A DNA stretch of 64,000 nucleotides from Ilex aquifolium (taxonomy: Eukaryota > Streptophyta > Magnoliopsida > Aquifoliales > Aquifoliaceae), in contig OX637397.1 of NCBI GenBank assembly GCA_951799425.1, forward strand, positions 13,940,064 through 14,004,063, given 5' to 3'. The translations under genes were made by a program, and so were the position numbers. The notes under the pieces were generated by a model. It had not been told where the DNA came from. It worked only from the letters and a program-made list of their open reading frames with translations, and ran no database searches. Positions 1 to 10,453 of the stretch are shown piece after piece; the first letter of the stretch is position 1; every line of letters begins with the position of its first letter.

Positions 1-17
1 GTTACACCCCTATTCCT

Positions 18-271
18 GAGTAAATATTGAATGCAACGGTGATACCATGCCACCATTGATGACATGATATCACCAACCAATAATAAAACCCCAAATGGGG
101 CAAGGTGAACCCCACTTAAACTTACATGGCAGAAGAGTAGAATTATTTACTTACATGGTAGGTTAGTTATTAATTTTTGTGGTGTCTATTTATTTATTTG
201 TTTTAGTATTATTGATTGGTGATACCACGTTACCTTACCATGCGGTATCATCATTGTAATGAATATTTTCT
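18..271. mobile_element. Mutator-like MITE, 254 bp
   Basis: The ends are imperfect inverted repeats of about 28 bp: the left end reads gagtaaatattgaatgcaac and the complement of the right end reads agaaaatattcattacaatg, then both continue with gataccc-like sequence. The element is flanked by a perfect 10-bp direct repeat, ccctattcct, at 8-17 and 272-281. A 9-11 bp target duplication is typical of Mutator-like elements. There is no coding capacity. A diverged relative of the left end lies near 10883. Confidence 0.7.
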
Positions 272-282
272 CCCTATTCCTA

Positions 283-618
283 GTAAACCTACCCCCCCCA
301 AAAAAAAAAAAATTCATATTTGCATGCAGAGCCAAGCTTTGGCCTAGGGGGTCATCAACTTTCTAGAATTACACTTTATACCTCTAAAATTAACCCTCTC
401 AATTTGAAAATTATATTTTAACCCAAACATTATATTCTTTTTCACTTTACATGGCCCCTCAAGTTATCTTTAAATGTTGATCTTGATTTTGTTTTAACCA
501 TCAACTATTCATTTAAACATATTGCACCATTGAGTATTTCAAATAGTCTCGCAAACTATATAATTTGAGCAAAATTAACATTTAACAATTGGTGCAAAAA
601 GTTAGCAATTTGAATAGC
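283..618. other. AT-rich intergenic stretch
   Basis: A poly-C/poly-A run lies at about 291-312. Nothing else is recognised. Confidence 0.5.
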
Positions 619-1200
619 TAATGGTGGGTGGGCACCGACTCCGACGGTGTCGGACTGCATGATTCCGGCCTCCGACTATGACTTCAATCGGAATGAGTTT
701 TGCTCTCCGACTCCGAACTACATTGCCTCCACCAATCGGAATCGGACCGGAGTCGGACTGGAATTTCGGAGTTCTATGACCCAAAAACTTCAAAAGAAAA
801 ATGAAGTAAATATGTTCTTATTTTTCAGATCACCGAGAAACAAACGGAAAAATATGCATAATCAACAAAGCAGATCAGATTAAGAAATTGACAAAAAATT
901 TCCCCCAAAAAAAAAACTATGAAAATGTTACATACCTTCGACTAAAGCAGATTGGAGGCAGAAGCTGAAGGGTCTGATGCAGAAGGACATCTTCAACTCA
1001 GGCAGGTGAGATCTGTTACATACCTTCGACTATCTTAGATCTCACCTCTCAGATCTAAGCTTCAATTGGAGGGTGGGTTCTTCAATCGGAGGTGCTACTG
1101 TGACGGAGAGAGAGGATTCCTGTCGCCTTGAGAGAGAGAGCTGTCGCCGATGGAGAGCTCAGCCACTGATGTCGCCGAGAGAGAGACGAAATACGTAAGT
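619..1200 (+). mobile_element. hAT-like element, 5' terminal portion
   Basis: It begins with a degenerate hAT-type end (taatggtgggtgggcaccga), followed by subterminal clusters of ccgactccgac and cggagtcgg, then agatct-rich and gagagaga sequence and a good splice donor (gtaagt at 1195). The autonomous hAT at 26958-31474 has the same order at its promoter end: CCG-rich subterminal motifs, agatct repeats, then a GA-rich leader. No transposase follows. The likely partner end is at 10395-10453. Confidence 0.5.
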
Positions 1201-1261
1201 TGAATATGCTGGGGTGGGCCGGGGGTTACCTAAATCCAATGTATAATATAAAACAGGATGG

Positions 1262-1372
1262 CTCAAATCTCGAGGCTTCAACATCCAACGGCCTCAAATC
1301 AATTTAGGCTTCAACATCCAACGGTCTAAAATCATTTGGGGCTTCAACATCCGACGGCCATTAATCCTCTTT
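1262..1372. repeat. Tandem repeat, three units of about 34 bp
   Basis: Three diverged units share the core gcttcaacatccaacgg, starting near 1274, 1308 and 1342. The array sits just upstream of the CT-rich stretch and has no coding sense. Confidence 0.65.
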
Positions 1373-1697
1373 CATTTTTTCCCCCCAAATTCATCTTTTT
1401 TTACTCAATATTTTTCAAAATCAGGCGACCCACAGTCACTTCATCCGTCAGACACTGCCATCCTTCTGCCGCTTGGACATCTTTTTTTTTTCCTCCTTCT
1501 TCTCTAGCAATACCTACCCACTCTCTTTATCTCTCTCTCACTGTTACGCTCCAGCGACCCAGCAACACCACCACCACCGCCACTTCGTCAGCAACACAAC
1601 TGCCACTGCTACTGTCAACACTTAGCCTCTCTCTCTCTCTCTCTCTTTATCGCTCTCTCTCTCAGCACCAGCAACACCACCACCAGCAACACCACCG

Positions 1698-1765
1698 CCG
1701 CTGCTAACCCCTCCCAGGTATGCCGCTGTTAACCCCTCCCAGGTATGCCGCTGTTAACCCCCCAT
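1698..1765. repeat. 25-bp tandem repeat, 2.5 copies
   Basis: The unit taacccctcccaggtatgcc plus gctgt is repeated back to back. Confidence 0.7.
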
Positions 1766-1915
1766 CACCCCCACCTCTTCTCTGCTCGCTCACTTCTCTC
1801 TCTCACTTCACAATCACAGACACTTTATACACACACCCACAGCGCACAACACACAAATTCACACTCATCACCCACACTCACACACACACAAATCACACAC
1901 ACACAAAAACAAACC

Positions 1916-2019
1916 CAGCACACACACACCCAACATAGACCCAGCACACACACACCCAACACAGACCCAGCACACACGCACCCAACACAGACCCAGCACA
2001 CACGCACCCACATCACACA
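1916..2019. repeat. 26-bp minisatellite, four copies
   Basis: Four near-identical units begin ccagcacacac and carry cccaacacagac at their end. Copies differ mainly at cacaca versus cacgca. There are no spacers, so this is not a CRISPR array. Confidence 0.8.
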
Positions 2020-2039
2020 CATCAAGTGTTTGTTGGAAT

Positions 2040-3483
2040 TACCGAGAGAAATTTTGTGTACTATACCATTGTTTTTTGGGTACCTATTTTTTGCGTACCT
2101 ATTTTTTGGATTTACCGAGAGAAATCCAAGAGAAATTTTTTGTTGGACTCACGAATTTCCTGTGTACCTAATTCTTTCACTAATTCTTTCACTTTGTTCT
2201 ATGTTTGCACGATTTTCCTCGGTGTGCACATTTATCATGATTAAGGCTTTTGAGAAGAGATTCTGATGGAGAAAAAAAAAAACAAACTGATTTCATGAAT
2301 GTGATTCTATTAAATTTGAGTAATGGGATACATGCATTGTTTGTGAATTCACTGAAATGAAGTTTGTGTGTGCGCAATATGCTTTTTATGGTTTCTGCAG
2401 ATTGGATCACACCAGTTTAAGGTGAGCAATGGGGATAGCATTTACACAGAGAAATTGATGTACTGTGAGCAAGGTTGGTTGAATTAGTGTTTGCTTTTGT
2501 AATGCATAATTTGTTAGTGTTATTTGGAATGGAAGTTGTTCTTGGGTCATTGATTATCACTTATAATTGGAACTACTTATAATGGGTGATTAATTAGGTT
2601 CACTATCGTAAATTTGATTGAGACAACTTTGATACAAATTTTTTCTTAGTTCTTGCTTGCTTGTCCCTTTTTTGTTTTTCTTAACGAACTTGGTGAACTT
2701 TTGGTAAATTAATTGTTCATAATTGGGTTCTGTTATTTCACTCACTCTCCATCCTGAATTTCTTATGCCTTTAGGTTATAATTATTGCAGTGAAAAGAAG
2801 CTCTGTAGAATTGAATAGTCACGATGCCTTTAGGTTATATTTGGTGATAGATGATCATCCAGCTTGCAGCTATTAAGAAGTGTTTCATGGTTTTTGGGTT
2901 TTCGAATTTTTAAGTGGAAGATGTTATGTTGCCCATAGTTTTCTAGGAAAGGTTTATTGTGATTAGGTGTTTTCCTATGAAATTCTTGTGTTTTTCAAAT
3001 TATTTAAGGCCTAATCTGTTATTTACTTGAGCAAAAAATAGGACCCTGAGATCGATTGAAATGGTATAGTAATGTGCACAAAAAGCGATGCACACACCAG
3101 TAGTTGCATCATTAATTGGTTTCTTTTATTATATGCTATTGTCTAGCAGGTTAATTTCCTGGGTGAAATTCATTATTTTCATTCAATAATCATATACCCA
3201 GTTGTTCATTAATTGGTTTCTTTTATCATATAACTAAGTATCTTTTGTTACTTAGTTATTTTCTCACTTTCTTTTTTCTTTTCTGTATGTTTTTTGGTTA
3301 AATGTTTCTATCACCAGTTGTCTAATGATAGACGGATGGCCATTGTCAGTGATGTGCTGAGATTATGTTTCAATTAAATTTTGTTGAGTTTTATTGAAAT
3401 TGAGGTATTGTGTGGATTTGGAGTTGCATTTCTTTTGCTTTAACTAGAGCTAATATCACAACAAGCAATTGGATTTGTATTGA
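2040..3483. other. AT-rich, intron-like stretch without a clear gene
   Basis: Composition is T-rich like a plant intron. One short exon-like segment at about 2401-2421 is flanked by tgcag and gtgagc, but its role is unknown. No other coding signal was seen. Confidence 0.4.
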
Positions 3484-3720
3484 TTTTTTTTTTTCAAACA
3501 AATCAACACTTTATTTCATAGTTCAAAAAGTGTTACAATGAAAACAAAAGCTTACAACCCTGCTTACAGCTTACATGCAAATATCCAATATAAAAAGAAT
3601 GAACGAATGGTTTTTCGGCGCAGGCAGTTCACCAAGCAACTGAGCAGCCTGCATCTTCCTCATAATTGCCAATCAACAGACTTCTAGCTTTCAAGGCAGG
3701 GAGACTCCTTTGATTGCTCC
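3484..3720 (-). mobile_element. LINE 3' end fragment
   Basis: On the minus strand the segment ends in text typical of plant L1 3' ends (tgtaacactttttgaactat, then gaaataaagtgttgatttg) followed by an A-tract, seen as a T-run at 3485-3494 on the plus strand. Only the non-coding tail and a little more are present, so it is 5'-truncated. The family assignment rests on this tail alone. Confidence 0.5.
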
Positions 3721-4047
3721 TAATTTTATTGATTGCTATTATTCTTTTGCTCGAAAGTTATATTTAAATGCACATACATTGGATTGGGAATATGTTATTA
3801 TAGAATTGAAATTAGAGTACATCATCGGAGTTTTTTGCTCTAAATTGTTTCATTTGAAGTTTTTTGTTTGCTATCGCTATATGCGGAGAGGAGATTCTGT
3901 GCATTTTTGGCTTTGACATTGAAGGTCTCTATCTTTCTCCCTCGAACATTTATACATTTTTCTTTTTTGAATATCAATTGAAACCCAGTTCATGTTTTTT
4001 TTTTGGGGGGGGATGAAAGAGAGAAAAGAATCAATGGAAATGTTTAG
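3721..4047. other. Stretch with nothing recognised
   Basis: T-rich sequence with a G-run at 4005-4012. No gene or element was recognised. Confidence 0.4.
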
Positions 4048-4620
4048 TGGATCATCGTCAATGGAATCCAAAAGGTGACTGGAGATCCTCTCCCTTTTGC
4101 AAAAAGGTACTCTCTTTCTTCTATATTCTCTGTTTGTGGGTGTGTGACTGTGCTGTTGTCATGACTGTTATCTGTTTGTTTTTGAAACTGCTTTTGCTAT
4201 TTCGGGTGGCCCATGCTTTAATAGCTATCAGTTGGAAGCTTTGGAGAAAGCAATTAAGCACCTCCACCACCAACCATAGACACCACATGTTTGACAAAAT
4301 TTCTGAGAGAGTTTTTGCTCAATTTCTGCCATAGCATTTCATTTGTTGAGTTGGGTTGTAGTTATTGTGGATAAAGATTCCGAGAAAACCCATTTGATAA
4401 GTTGTGAGAAGAGTAGAGAATCTTCATATTGCGTGCAAAGTGTTTGTGAAAATGCTCAGCCTATGGATGCTATAGAGCTGGAAAAGGAAAATTCTTCATG
4501 TTTGGGAGATACCCAATCGGAGAACTTGGGTGAAACTTATGTTAGTCCGCTAGCCATCACCAAGCCTGTTGTGCTAATTTGCAGGCTGTTGTTGTTACCA
4601 CTATAGGATTTCCATGGCTT
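4048..4620 (+). pseudogene. Cluster of broken gene fragments, product not recognised
   Basis: Three pieces look gene-derived. At 4048-4106, between an ag and a gtac donor, the frame reads DHRQWNPKGDWRSSPFCKK. At 4205-4279 a frame reads GGPCFNSYQLEALEKAIKHL and then meets a stop. From about 4370 to 4600 an acidic, Ser-rich frame runs (VDKDSEKTHLISCEK, then VCENAQPMDAIELEKEN). The pieces lie in different frames with a stop and a probable frameshift between the second and third. I do not recognise the family. Position upstream of a Helitron 3' end would fit captured exons, but that is inference. Confidence 0.4.
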
Positions 4621-6292
4621 CAATACAAAAGAAAAATAAAGCTATTCTGGCAGAGACATAAAAAGAAAAAGAATTGCCTAAATAAATCCACCCAACGTTT
4701 GTTGTTTTTGTGGTTTTCAACTCCAAAATGAAGATAAAAATCCGGGATTGAAGACTTGATTATTATTTAGAGAGGGCTGATTGATTTTGAGGGGCTAATA
4801 GGTTGGAAAGAAACTGAGAAAGTGTTTGTGGATTACAAAGTGTTTGTGGTATTGCTATAATTTATGTTTTAAAGGAAGGGAAAATTTGCTGCCCAGGGAA
4901 AATTTTGTTAGGCTTAGATTTAAATTTTCATTTCCAATAAAGCCATACTTTGGTGGCTCAACTGGTGGTGGTGTTAATGTCTTCTAGGTTCAATTAATGT
5001 TTTGACCAAACTAAAAGGTAGCTTTGGTAATGATTTTCAAAGGTTTCTTCTGTGTTGTGTTTGATACTTGAAACAATCTGTCTTTGATGATAATAAGTGC
5101 TGCCCAATTACATATAAAGATATGAGTTTGGTGCATTTTTATATTACATGTGTATAGAGGTTTGAACCCATTTTTTTCTCTATGGCTCATGTGTGGGTGT
5201 GGGTGGCAGGTAGGTATATGTAAGTGGAGCATATTGGTGAAAAAAGAAGTGTTTGGGTGGCTTTAGCTGTTAAGTGGGATTCCTTATTCCATTATTTTAT
5301 AAAACATAGTAAATTCGACCCTCCTGAATTCCCAGCTCACTATGTTCTGGGGATTTTTTTAATGGCTTTTATATATGTTATTCTCTTTAAACTCAACTTA
5401 ATATGGCGTTTAACCACATATCGGTTTGTTCTTGAGTTCAGATTGGTAATCCAAGTCAATTAGTACTTTAGTGCTTTGGACTTAATTCTTTAGTTTAAGA
5501 ATAATTTCCTAAAATAATAAAGTCGTAATATAATTACTTTTGTTGTTCTACAATCATATGAACAGTACTTTTGTTTTCACCTATCCCTTTTTAAGTCTAC
5601 TGTGAATTTTTTTTAGTTGCTTTGATTTTGTTGAATTATAGTCTTTTGATTTTTTTATTTTTGATTTAGTGGTTGGTATTACAGAATTAACTAGATCAAC
5701 CAAAAATTGAAAAACTGGTAACTTTATTGTAAGTTCTATAGACAGGTTATTTTTCGAGTTTGGGTTCAATGATTTGAATTGGATTATTTTCTGATAGTCG
5801 AAGGTCGACTGGGGTTTAATGACTATGGTTCTTCTTCATTCAACTCATAAATTGGTCAAGCTTTAATTTAGTGAGCTTTCCCCATTACTCAAAACAATGT
5901 GATTAACACTGGGATCCATTACTTGGTTTCGAGTTGTATCAGGGAGAGGATGAAAAGATAAGAATTGGAAAGCAGGGGAAAGAAATCAACGTGTTCTCGA
6001 CCCATAACGAGGTTCTCTATCTGCGTGTGTATATGTGGGTGGATGTGGAATTTATTATTTTTGTTGCCTTTAATTTTGTTTTCTGGTGATGGGCTGAGAT
6101 TCTGTGATATTGAACTTAAAATGTGCCAAATCAATTATTTTTGATGCAGTGATGATCCTTAATCTCTTTTTCTTGGAAATGCACCAAAGGAAATTTATAA
6201 TCTGGCTAAGCTCATTTTAAAGTGGGATTACAAAGTTCCTTTTATGAGTTCCTTTTGAATATGTGTATTTAACGAATATTTCTAATTTGTAG
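4621..6292. other. AT-rich stretch with one weak exon-like segment
   Basis: Mostly intron-like. At about 6149-6229 an interrupted frame reads DDP-stop-SLFLGNAPKEIYNLAKLILK between a gcag and a gt, and may be another decayed exon. Nothing else is supported. Confidence 0.35.
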
Positions 6293-6331
6293 CCATCATA
6301 GTGTACCACTGCAAACTCTCAACATTGAAAA

Positions 6332-7163
6332 ATGAAAGATCTCACCATTTTTGGTCGTGTGAGTTTAAACATCTTCTATTTTTTTTTTTCGCCACCACAA
6401 AATATTCACATATTTATTTCACTTTATTTTCACGCATCTTTTTACAGATTGATGAAGACTTAGAGGAAACCGTAAGATGAGTTTCATATCACTCATATTC
6501 TTAATAGTTTTTTCTCATATAGTTTGTGTTCATTTACCTGTTAAATGCATATTCATGTATAGGTTCAATTGCTCAAGAAAAATAATGTTAGTGTTGTGAT
6601 CCGCGACGAACGCAAACTCAATTGCATCCTCATTTCTGAGGTAGTGTCATGACACATCAGTTTGTTTATAGATTAAAACTTTTTTTCTATATAATGACTT
6701 CACTTATCTATGCTTACAATCTGAAAGGCAAATGAAAGAGCAGTCGTAACTGCAAATACAAAGTGTAAAGGAAAAAGAATATCAACCTCATCTGACAAGG
6801 AAAAGGTAAGTACTTCGTGCCAAGTGGTATTAAATTGCTAACATTTTAACAATGCTATTTTATTGATCAAACATTTTATTTATGTTATTTCATCTATAGA
6901 ATTGGGATGAAGCAGTGCAGGAGTTAAAAAGACTAAATGCAACCCATCTTTTTCGATGGGGTTGTTTGAATAAGGTAACTAAATTTATTTTTTATAGTTT
7001 ATTTTTTATTTTCAAGTTTATAATTTTAAAATTTCTATCGTGTACTAAATTTAACTGTTTTTGTAAATGCTAGATTGTTGTACATTCTCCCAGTTGGAAG
7101 CTGCGGATTTGGATTGATACAATTACATTCAAGACTGTGATGGAGAAACTGTTTTTACAATAA
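6332..7163 (+). CDS. Small spliced gene model, six coding exons, 123 codons, unknown product
   Basis: Exons: 6332-6358 (from ATG, MKDLTIFGR), 6448-6471, 6563-6640, 6728-6805, 6900-6974 and 7074-7163 (ending in TAA). Every intron is about 90 bp with GT-AG ends, and every junction is phase 0, so the frame stays open throughout. The protein is mixed charged/hydrophobic: IDEDLEET, then VQLLKKNNVSVVIRDERKLN, a Lys-rich middle (TKCKGKRISTSSDKEK), then NWDEAVQELKRLNATHLF. No signal peptide, transmembrane helix or named domain was recognised. An acceptor at 6291-6292 would put the ATG inside a first exon beginning at 6293, with an in-frame stop upstream of the ATG. It could be a real small gene, or exons captured by the Helitron that ends at 8554; the start is uncertain because a longer parent may have continued upstream. 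Confidence 0.5.
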
Positions 7164-7329
7164 CGTGTAGATAAATGACTCATTTTGTCATTTTGATAAA
7201 CTAGATTAAAGAATGACTCATTTTGCAAATGCCTATATATAATTACGTTTTTTTGGTCATTCTTTAATCTTATTATAGATGTTTAGGCACAACTATGTGG
7301 ATTAAGGAATGAACTAATTAAACATTGTT

Positions 7330-8445
7330 ATGAGGATATGTTTGGTTTTGATGTGAATTGATGGTTGAGTATGGAATTAAGTTGTGATGTATGATGATTG
7401 TGGTGGAAATAGAATTGAATGTGGTGGAAATAGAATTGAATTGTAGTGGCGTACGGGGCATTATTATGATTGTTCTGTATGATTGTGAGTTTTTTAGACA
7501 GGTTGAAATTTTCTTGAGCTCCTATTTTTATAGGAAGTTTTGCCAAATTTTTTGAAAAATTAGTGGGGGCTTGATTTATTTCAATCTATTTAATTAAAGT
7601 AAATGTTAACAAAATTATTTCAAATTAACCATTTATTTTAGTTTGCAAAGTGCCATTAGACACAAAAATATTCTTCAAGTTCTAATTCAAGTTTTCGTTA
7701 CTTCGTATCTTTATGCAATGACAATTATTATATCAACTTAATCGAATTTGCGTGATTTTTTGTTTACTATTGAGTTTAGTATGATGAACTAATTTCACGA
7801 TTATGAGGATATGTTTAGCTTGATTTGAAATTGCTGATTGTTTTGGTGGTTGGGTATGAATCATTGATGTTAGAGGATTGTTACATTTGTTTTTCAGTTT
7901 TGTATATAGGTTAGTATTTCATGGTCTTCTATTTTCAAAGGAAACTAAGTTGAATTTTTAGCTTTGATTTGATTGTATTGTGCATTCAGGAGGCTTTGAT
8001 TTTTGTAGATAGGTTGAGATTTTTCTGGGTTCTTATTTTTAGAGTAAATTTTGCCGAAATTGTTTCCAAATAATATTTGGGGACTATATTAATTTCAATT
8101 GTTTAAATTAAAGCAGATTAAATTAAATAGTTTGGGGAATTAACTGGTTCGTTTACGTTGTACCGTAAAACTGGTTGATATGTATAATTGTAAGTTTTAT
8201 GGACAGATTTAGATTTTTTTGGACCTCCATTTTTTGAGGAAACTCTGTCCAAATTTCTTGAAATTAATAGAGACTAGCTTTATGTTTTGGTGGTTGGATA
8301 TGTGTTGATGAATGAGTATGTATTGATTATTGTGGTGGTATAGTGAATTATGATGATTGTTATGTATGATTGTAAGTTTTGTCGACAGGTTTAGATTTTT
8401 ATGAGTTCCTATTTTTGGATAATAGTATAGACTACATTGTTTTCA
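7330..8445. repeat. Diverged repeats of a TG-rich module
   Basis: At least four diverged copies of a module share tgtatgattgtaagtttt, then gacaggtttagattttt, a cctattttt motif and a ttttgcc-aaattt motif. They are recognisable near 7475-7555, 7990-8060, 8185-8265 and 8362-8415. A second shared piece, gaggatatgttt-g-ttgat, occurs near 7333 and 7804. The array leads into the Helitron 3' end and is probably part of its body. Confidence 0.5.
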
Positions 8446-8525
8446 AATTGACAGATTGTTTTAGGTTGTAAAGAGTATTTAGGTAATGTAGGATTTTTCG
8501 AGTTTTAATTTAATTTTTCGTTACG

Positions 8526-8554
8526 CCGTGCCTTCAGGCACGGGCAATTACTAG
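8526..8554 (+). mobile_element. Helitron 3' terminus
   Basis: A short GC-rich hairpin (gccgtgccttcaggcacggg) is followed six bases later by CTAG and then a T. This is the standard Helitron 3' signature, hairpin then CTRR, inserted before T. The element body lies to the left; its 5' TC end was not identified. A near-identical hairpin faces the other way at 11460. Confidence 0.6.
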
Positions 8555-8565
8555 TGTATAATATA

Positions 8566-9839
8566 TAGGGTAAATTACATTAACACCCCCTGACATTTGG
8601 TTTTATTACACAGACACCCCCTCACATTTCCAAAATTACACTAAGACCCCACAAAATGAACGCCGTTAACGGCACAAACAAAAAAACAATATTACCCTCA
8701 CATTAACTACTGATCAAGACCTAAGATTCACGACCCAAGACCCAAAACCCAATACCCTTATTCCCCATCCCTAAAATCTGAAACCCTCCCCCCCCCCCAA
8801 AACACACACACTCTCTCTCTCTCAAGGCGAAGAACTAGTCTGAATCGCAGAAGAAATCAACCCAAAATCTGACCCCCAACACACTCTCTCTCACGACGAA
8901 TCACAGTCCGTAGCGACTTTCTCTATCTCGCTCTCTCTCTTAAGGTGAAGAAGTAGCCTGAATCGCAGAAGAAATCAACCCAAAATATCGAGAACCAGCT
9001 AGCCCAAAATCATCGAGAATCAACCCAATAGTGGCGATGTGGTTGTGATTGTTGGTGGCGGTGGTGGTTGTGATTGTTGGTGTGTGTTACTGATTTGGCA
9101 GCGATGCAATAGTGGCGATGTTGTGGAGGATAAGGGTTATGTACAGAGATGGTTGATGATGGGTTTTGGCTAGGTGGTGGAGGCGGAGGTGGTTTCCATG
9201 GGGTTGTGGTTTCTCTTTCTCTCTCTCTCTCTCTGTGTGTTTGCTGGTGATGTTTGGATGTGTTGGGTGGCAGATGCACTATTGTGGTGGTAGTAATGGT
9301 GGCGGAACTGGTGGGTGATGGTGGCAGAACTGGTGGTGACGGTGGCAAGATTAAAAATTTATGTAATTAGATAAATAATAAAAGAGTAAAAATTTATGTA
9401 ATTAGATAAATAATAATAAAAAAATTTAATATGGAATAATTGGATTAGGTAATTATTAAGGTTGTAAAAATTGATTATTTTTTAAATTGTACTAATAGTA
9501 TCAAATATTATTTAATAAACAAAAAAAATTAATATTTTATTTATTAATGTAATGTATTTAGAAATTAAACATATAAGTGTTAAATTTTAATCTATTTTAT
9601 ATATAGATTAAAACAAATAAATGAGGTTGGATAAATTTGGAGGGTGTTTTTGGTATTTTGAGAATTATGATTGATGACCTCAGCTTTGACCGTTAACAGA
9701 TTTAACGTCTGTTACTTGGAGGGGGTATGACTGTTACAAGTTTTAAATGTTAAGGGAGTTCGGTGTAATTTTGGAAATGTGAGGGGGTGTCCGTGTAATA
9801 AAACCAAATGTCAGGGTGTGTAAATGTAATTTACCCTAA
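8566..9839. mobile_element. Long-TIR DNA element, Mutator-like by structure
   Basis: Inverted repeats at both ends exceed 80 bp: the left starts tagggtaaattacattaaca, and the complement of the right starts tagggtaaattacatttaca; both continue through gacatttggttttattacac and gacaccccctcacatttcc. The middle is GC-rich and unlike its flanks, with (CT)n stretches, a duplicated segment (ctgaatcgcagaagaaatca at about 8840 and 8959) and GGT-rich text (9040-9350). Flanks are AT-rich (tataatata-like), so the target duplication is ambiguous. No transposase is present. The GC-rich core could be captured host sequence. Confidence 0.6.
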
Positions 9840-9845
9840 TATATA

Positions 9846-10384
9846 ATAACTAGTTATAACCACAAACATAAAATTGGAACGTTCAAAAAATTGATTCTAC
9901 TATACCAAATAATAATTTTTTATTTTTTCATTTCTTTCATTATATGATTTAAAATTAATTTTTACCTATTATTTTTTTAAAAATAACGTCAAAATTTTCT
10001 CAAAATGTATAACTCGATAAAATATTTTTAATATATGTACACTATCGTGTATAGACAATGTATAAAATAAAAATTGTGTTAAATTATAAATTAATTAAAT
10101 GTTAAATGATTGGACATGTGATAGAATTTGATGATATGATGTTTTTAGGGAAATGTATAACTCGGCAAAATATTTTCAACATGTGTACACTATTGTGTAT
10201 GGACAATATATAAAATAAAAATTTTGTTAAATTATAAATTAATTAAATATTAAATAATTGAACATGTGACAAAATTAGATGATGTAATGTTTTTAAGGAG
10301 AAAAATGTATAAGGGATAAACTTTCAAACTTTTATTATATAGATATATAATATATTAATAAATAATTTATAATTTATATAAAAT
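9846..10384. repeat. AT-rich block with a 148-bp tandem duplication and a possible Helitron 5' end
   Basis: Units at 10003-10150 and 10151-10297 both begin aaatgtataactcg and share gtacacta-tgtgtat and attataaattaattaaat; a third unit is started at about 10303. On the minus strand, TCTATATAATAAAAG begins at 10343 after an A, which resembles a plant Helitron 5' end. No matching 3' end was paired with it. Confidence 0.45.
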
Positions 10385-10394
10385 CAATAATTAA

Positions 10395-10453
10395 TAAAAG
10401 TCAGAGTCGGAGTCGAAATTTATTTCGAATTTTTGGATTCTTGCACACTCCTA
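10395..10453 (+). mobile_element. hAT-like element, 3' terminal portion
   Basis: The segment has cagagtcggagtcg and ends ttgcacactccta; its complement starts taggagtgtgcaa, close to the tagggctgtgcaa end of the hAT at 26958-31474. The bases that follow (aatagtgc) partly match those before 619 (tgaatagc). It is the probable partner of the end at 619. Confidence 0.45.

Larger units (their letters stand above)
1373..2039. other. Pyrimidine- and CA-rich leader-like region
   Basis: The stretch is CT- and CA-rich with (CT)n near 1627-1648 and CCA/CAC repeats. Frames through it encode only low-complexity His/Thr/Ser/Pro text. It resembles the 5' leader of a plant gene, but no supported coding exon follows directly. 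Confidence 0.4.

Noticed and set aside
1916-2019. Regular repeats that might suggest a CRISPR-like array
   Set aside because: Units are directly adjacent without spacers, in a plant nuclear context; it is a minisatellite.
1336-2266. Several overlapping open frames on both strands
   Set aside because: They run through CT, CA and minisatellite repeats and encode only low-complexity text.
9010-9348. Minus-strand 112-codon frame rich in Pro/His/Thr
   Set aside because: It lies in GGT/GA repeats inside the long-TIR element and has no domain or splice support.
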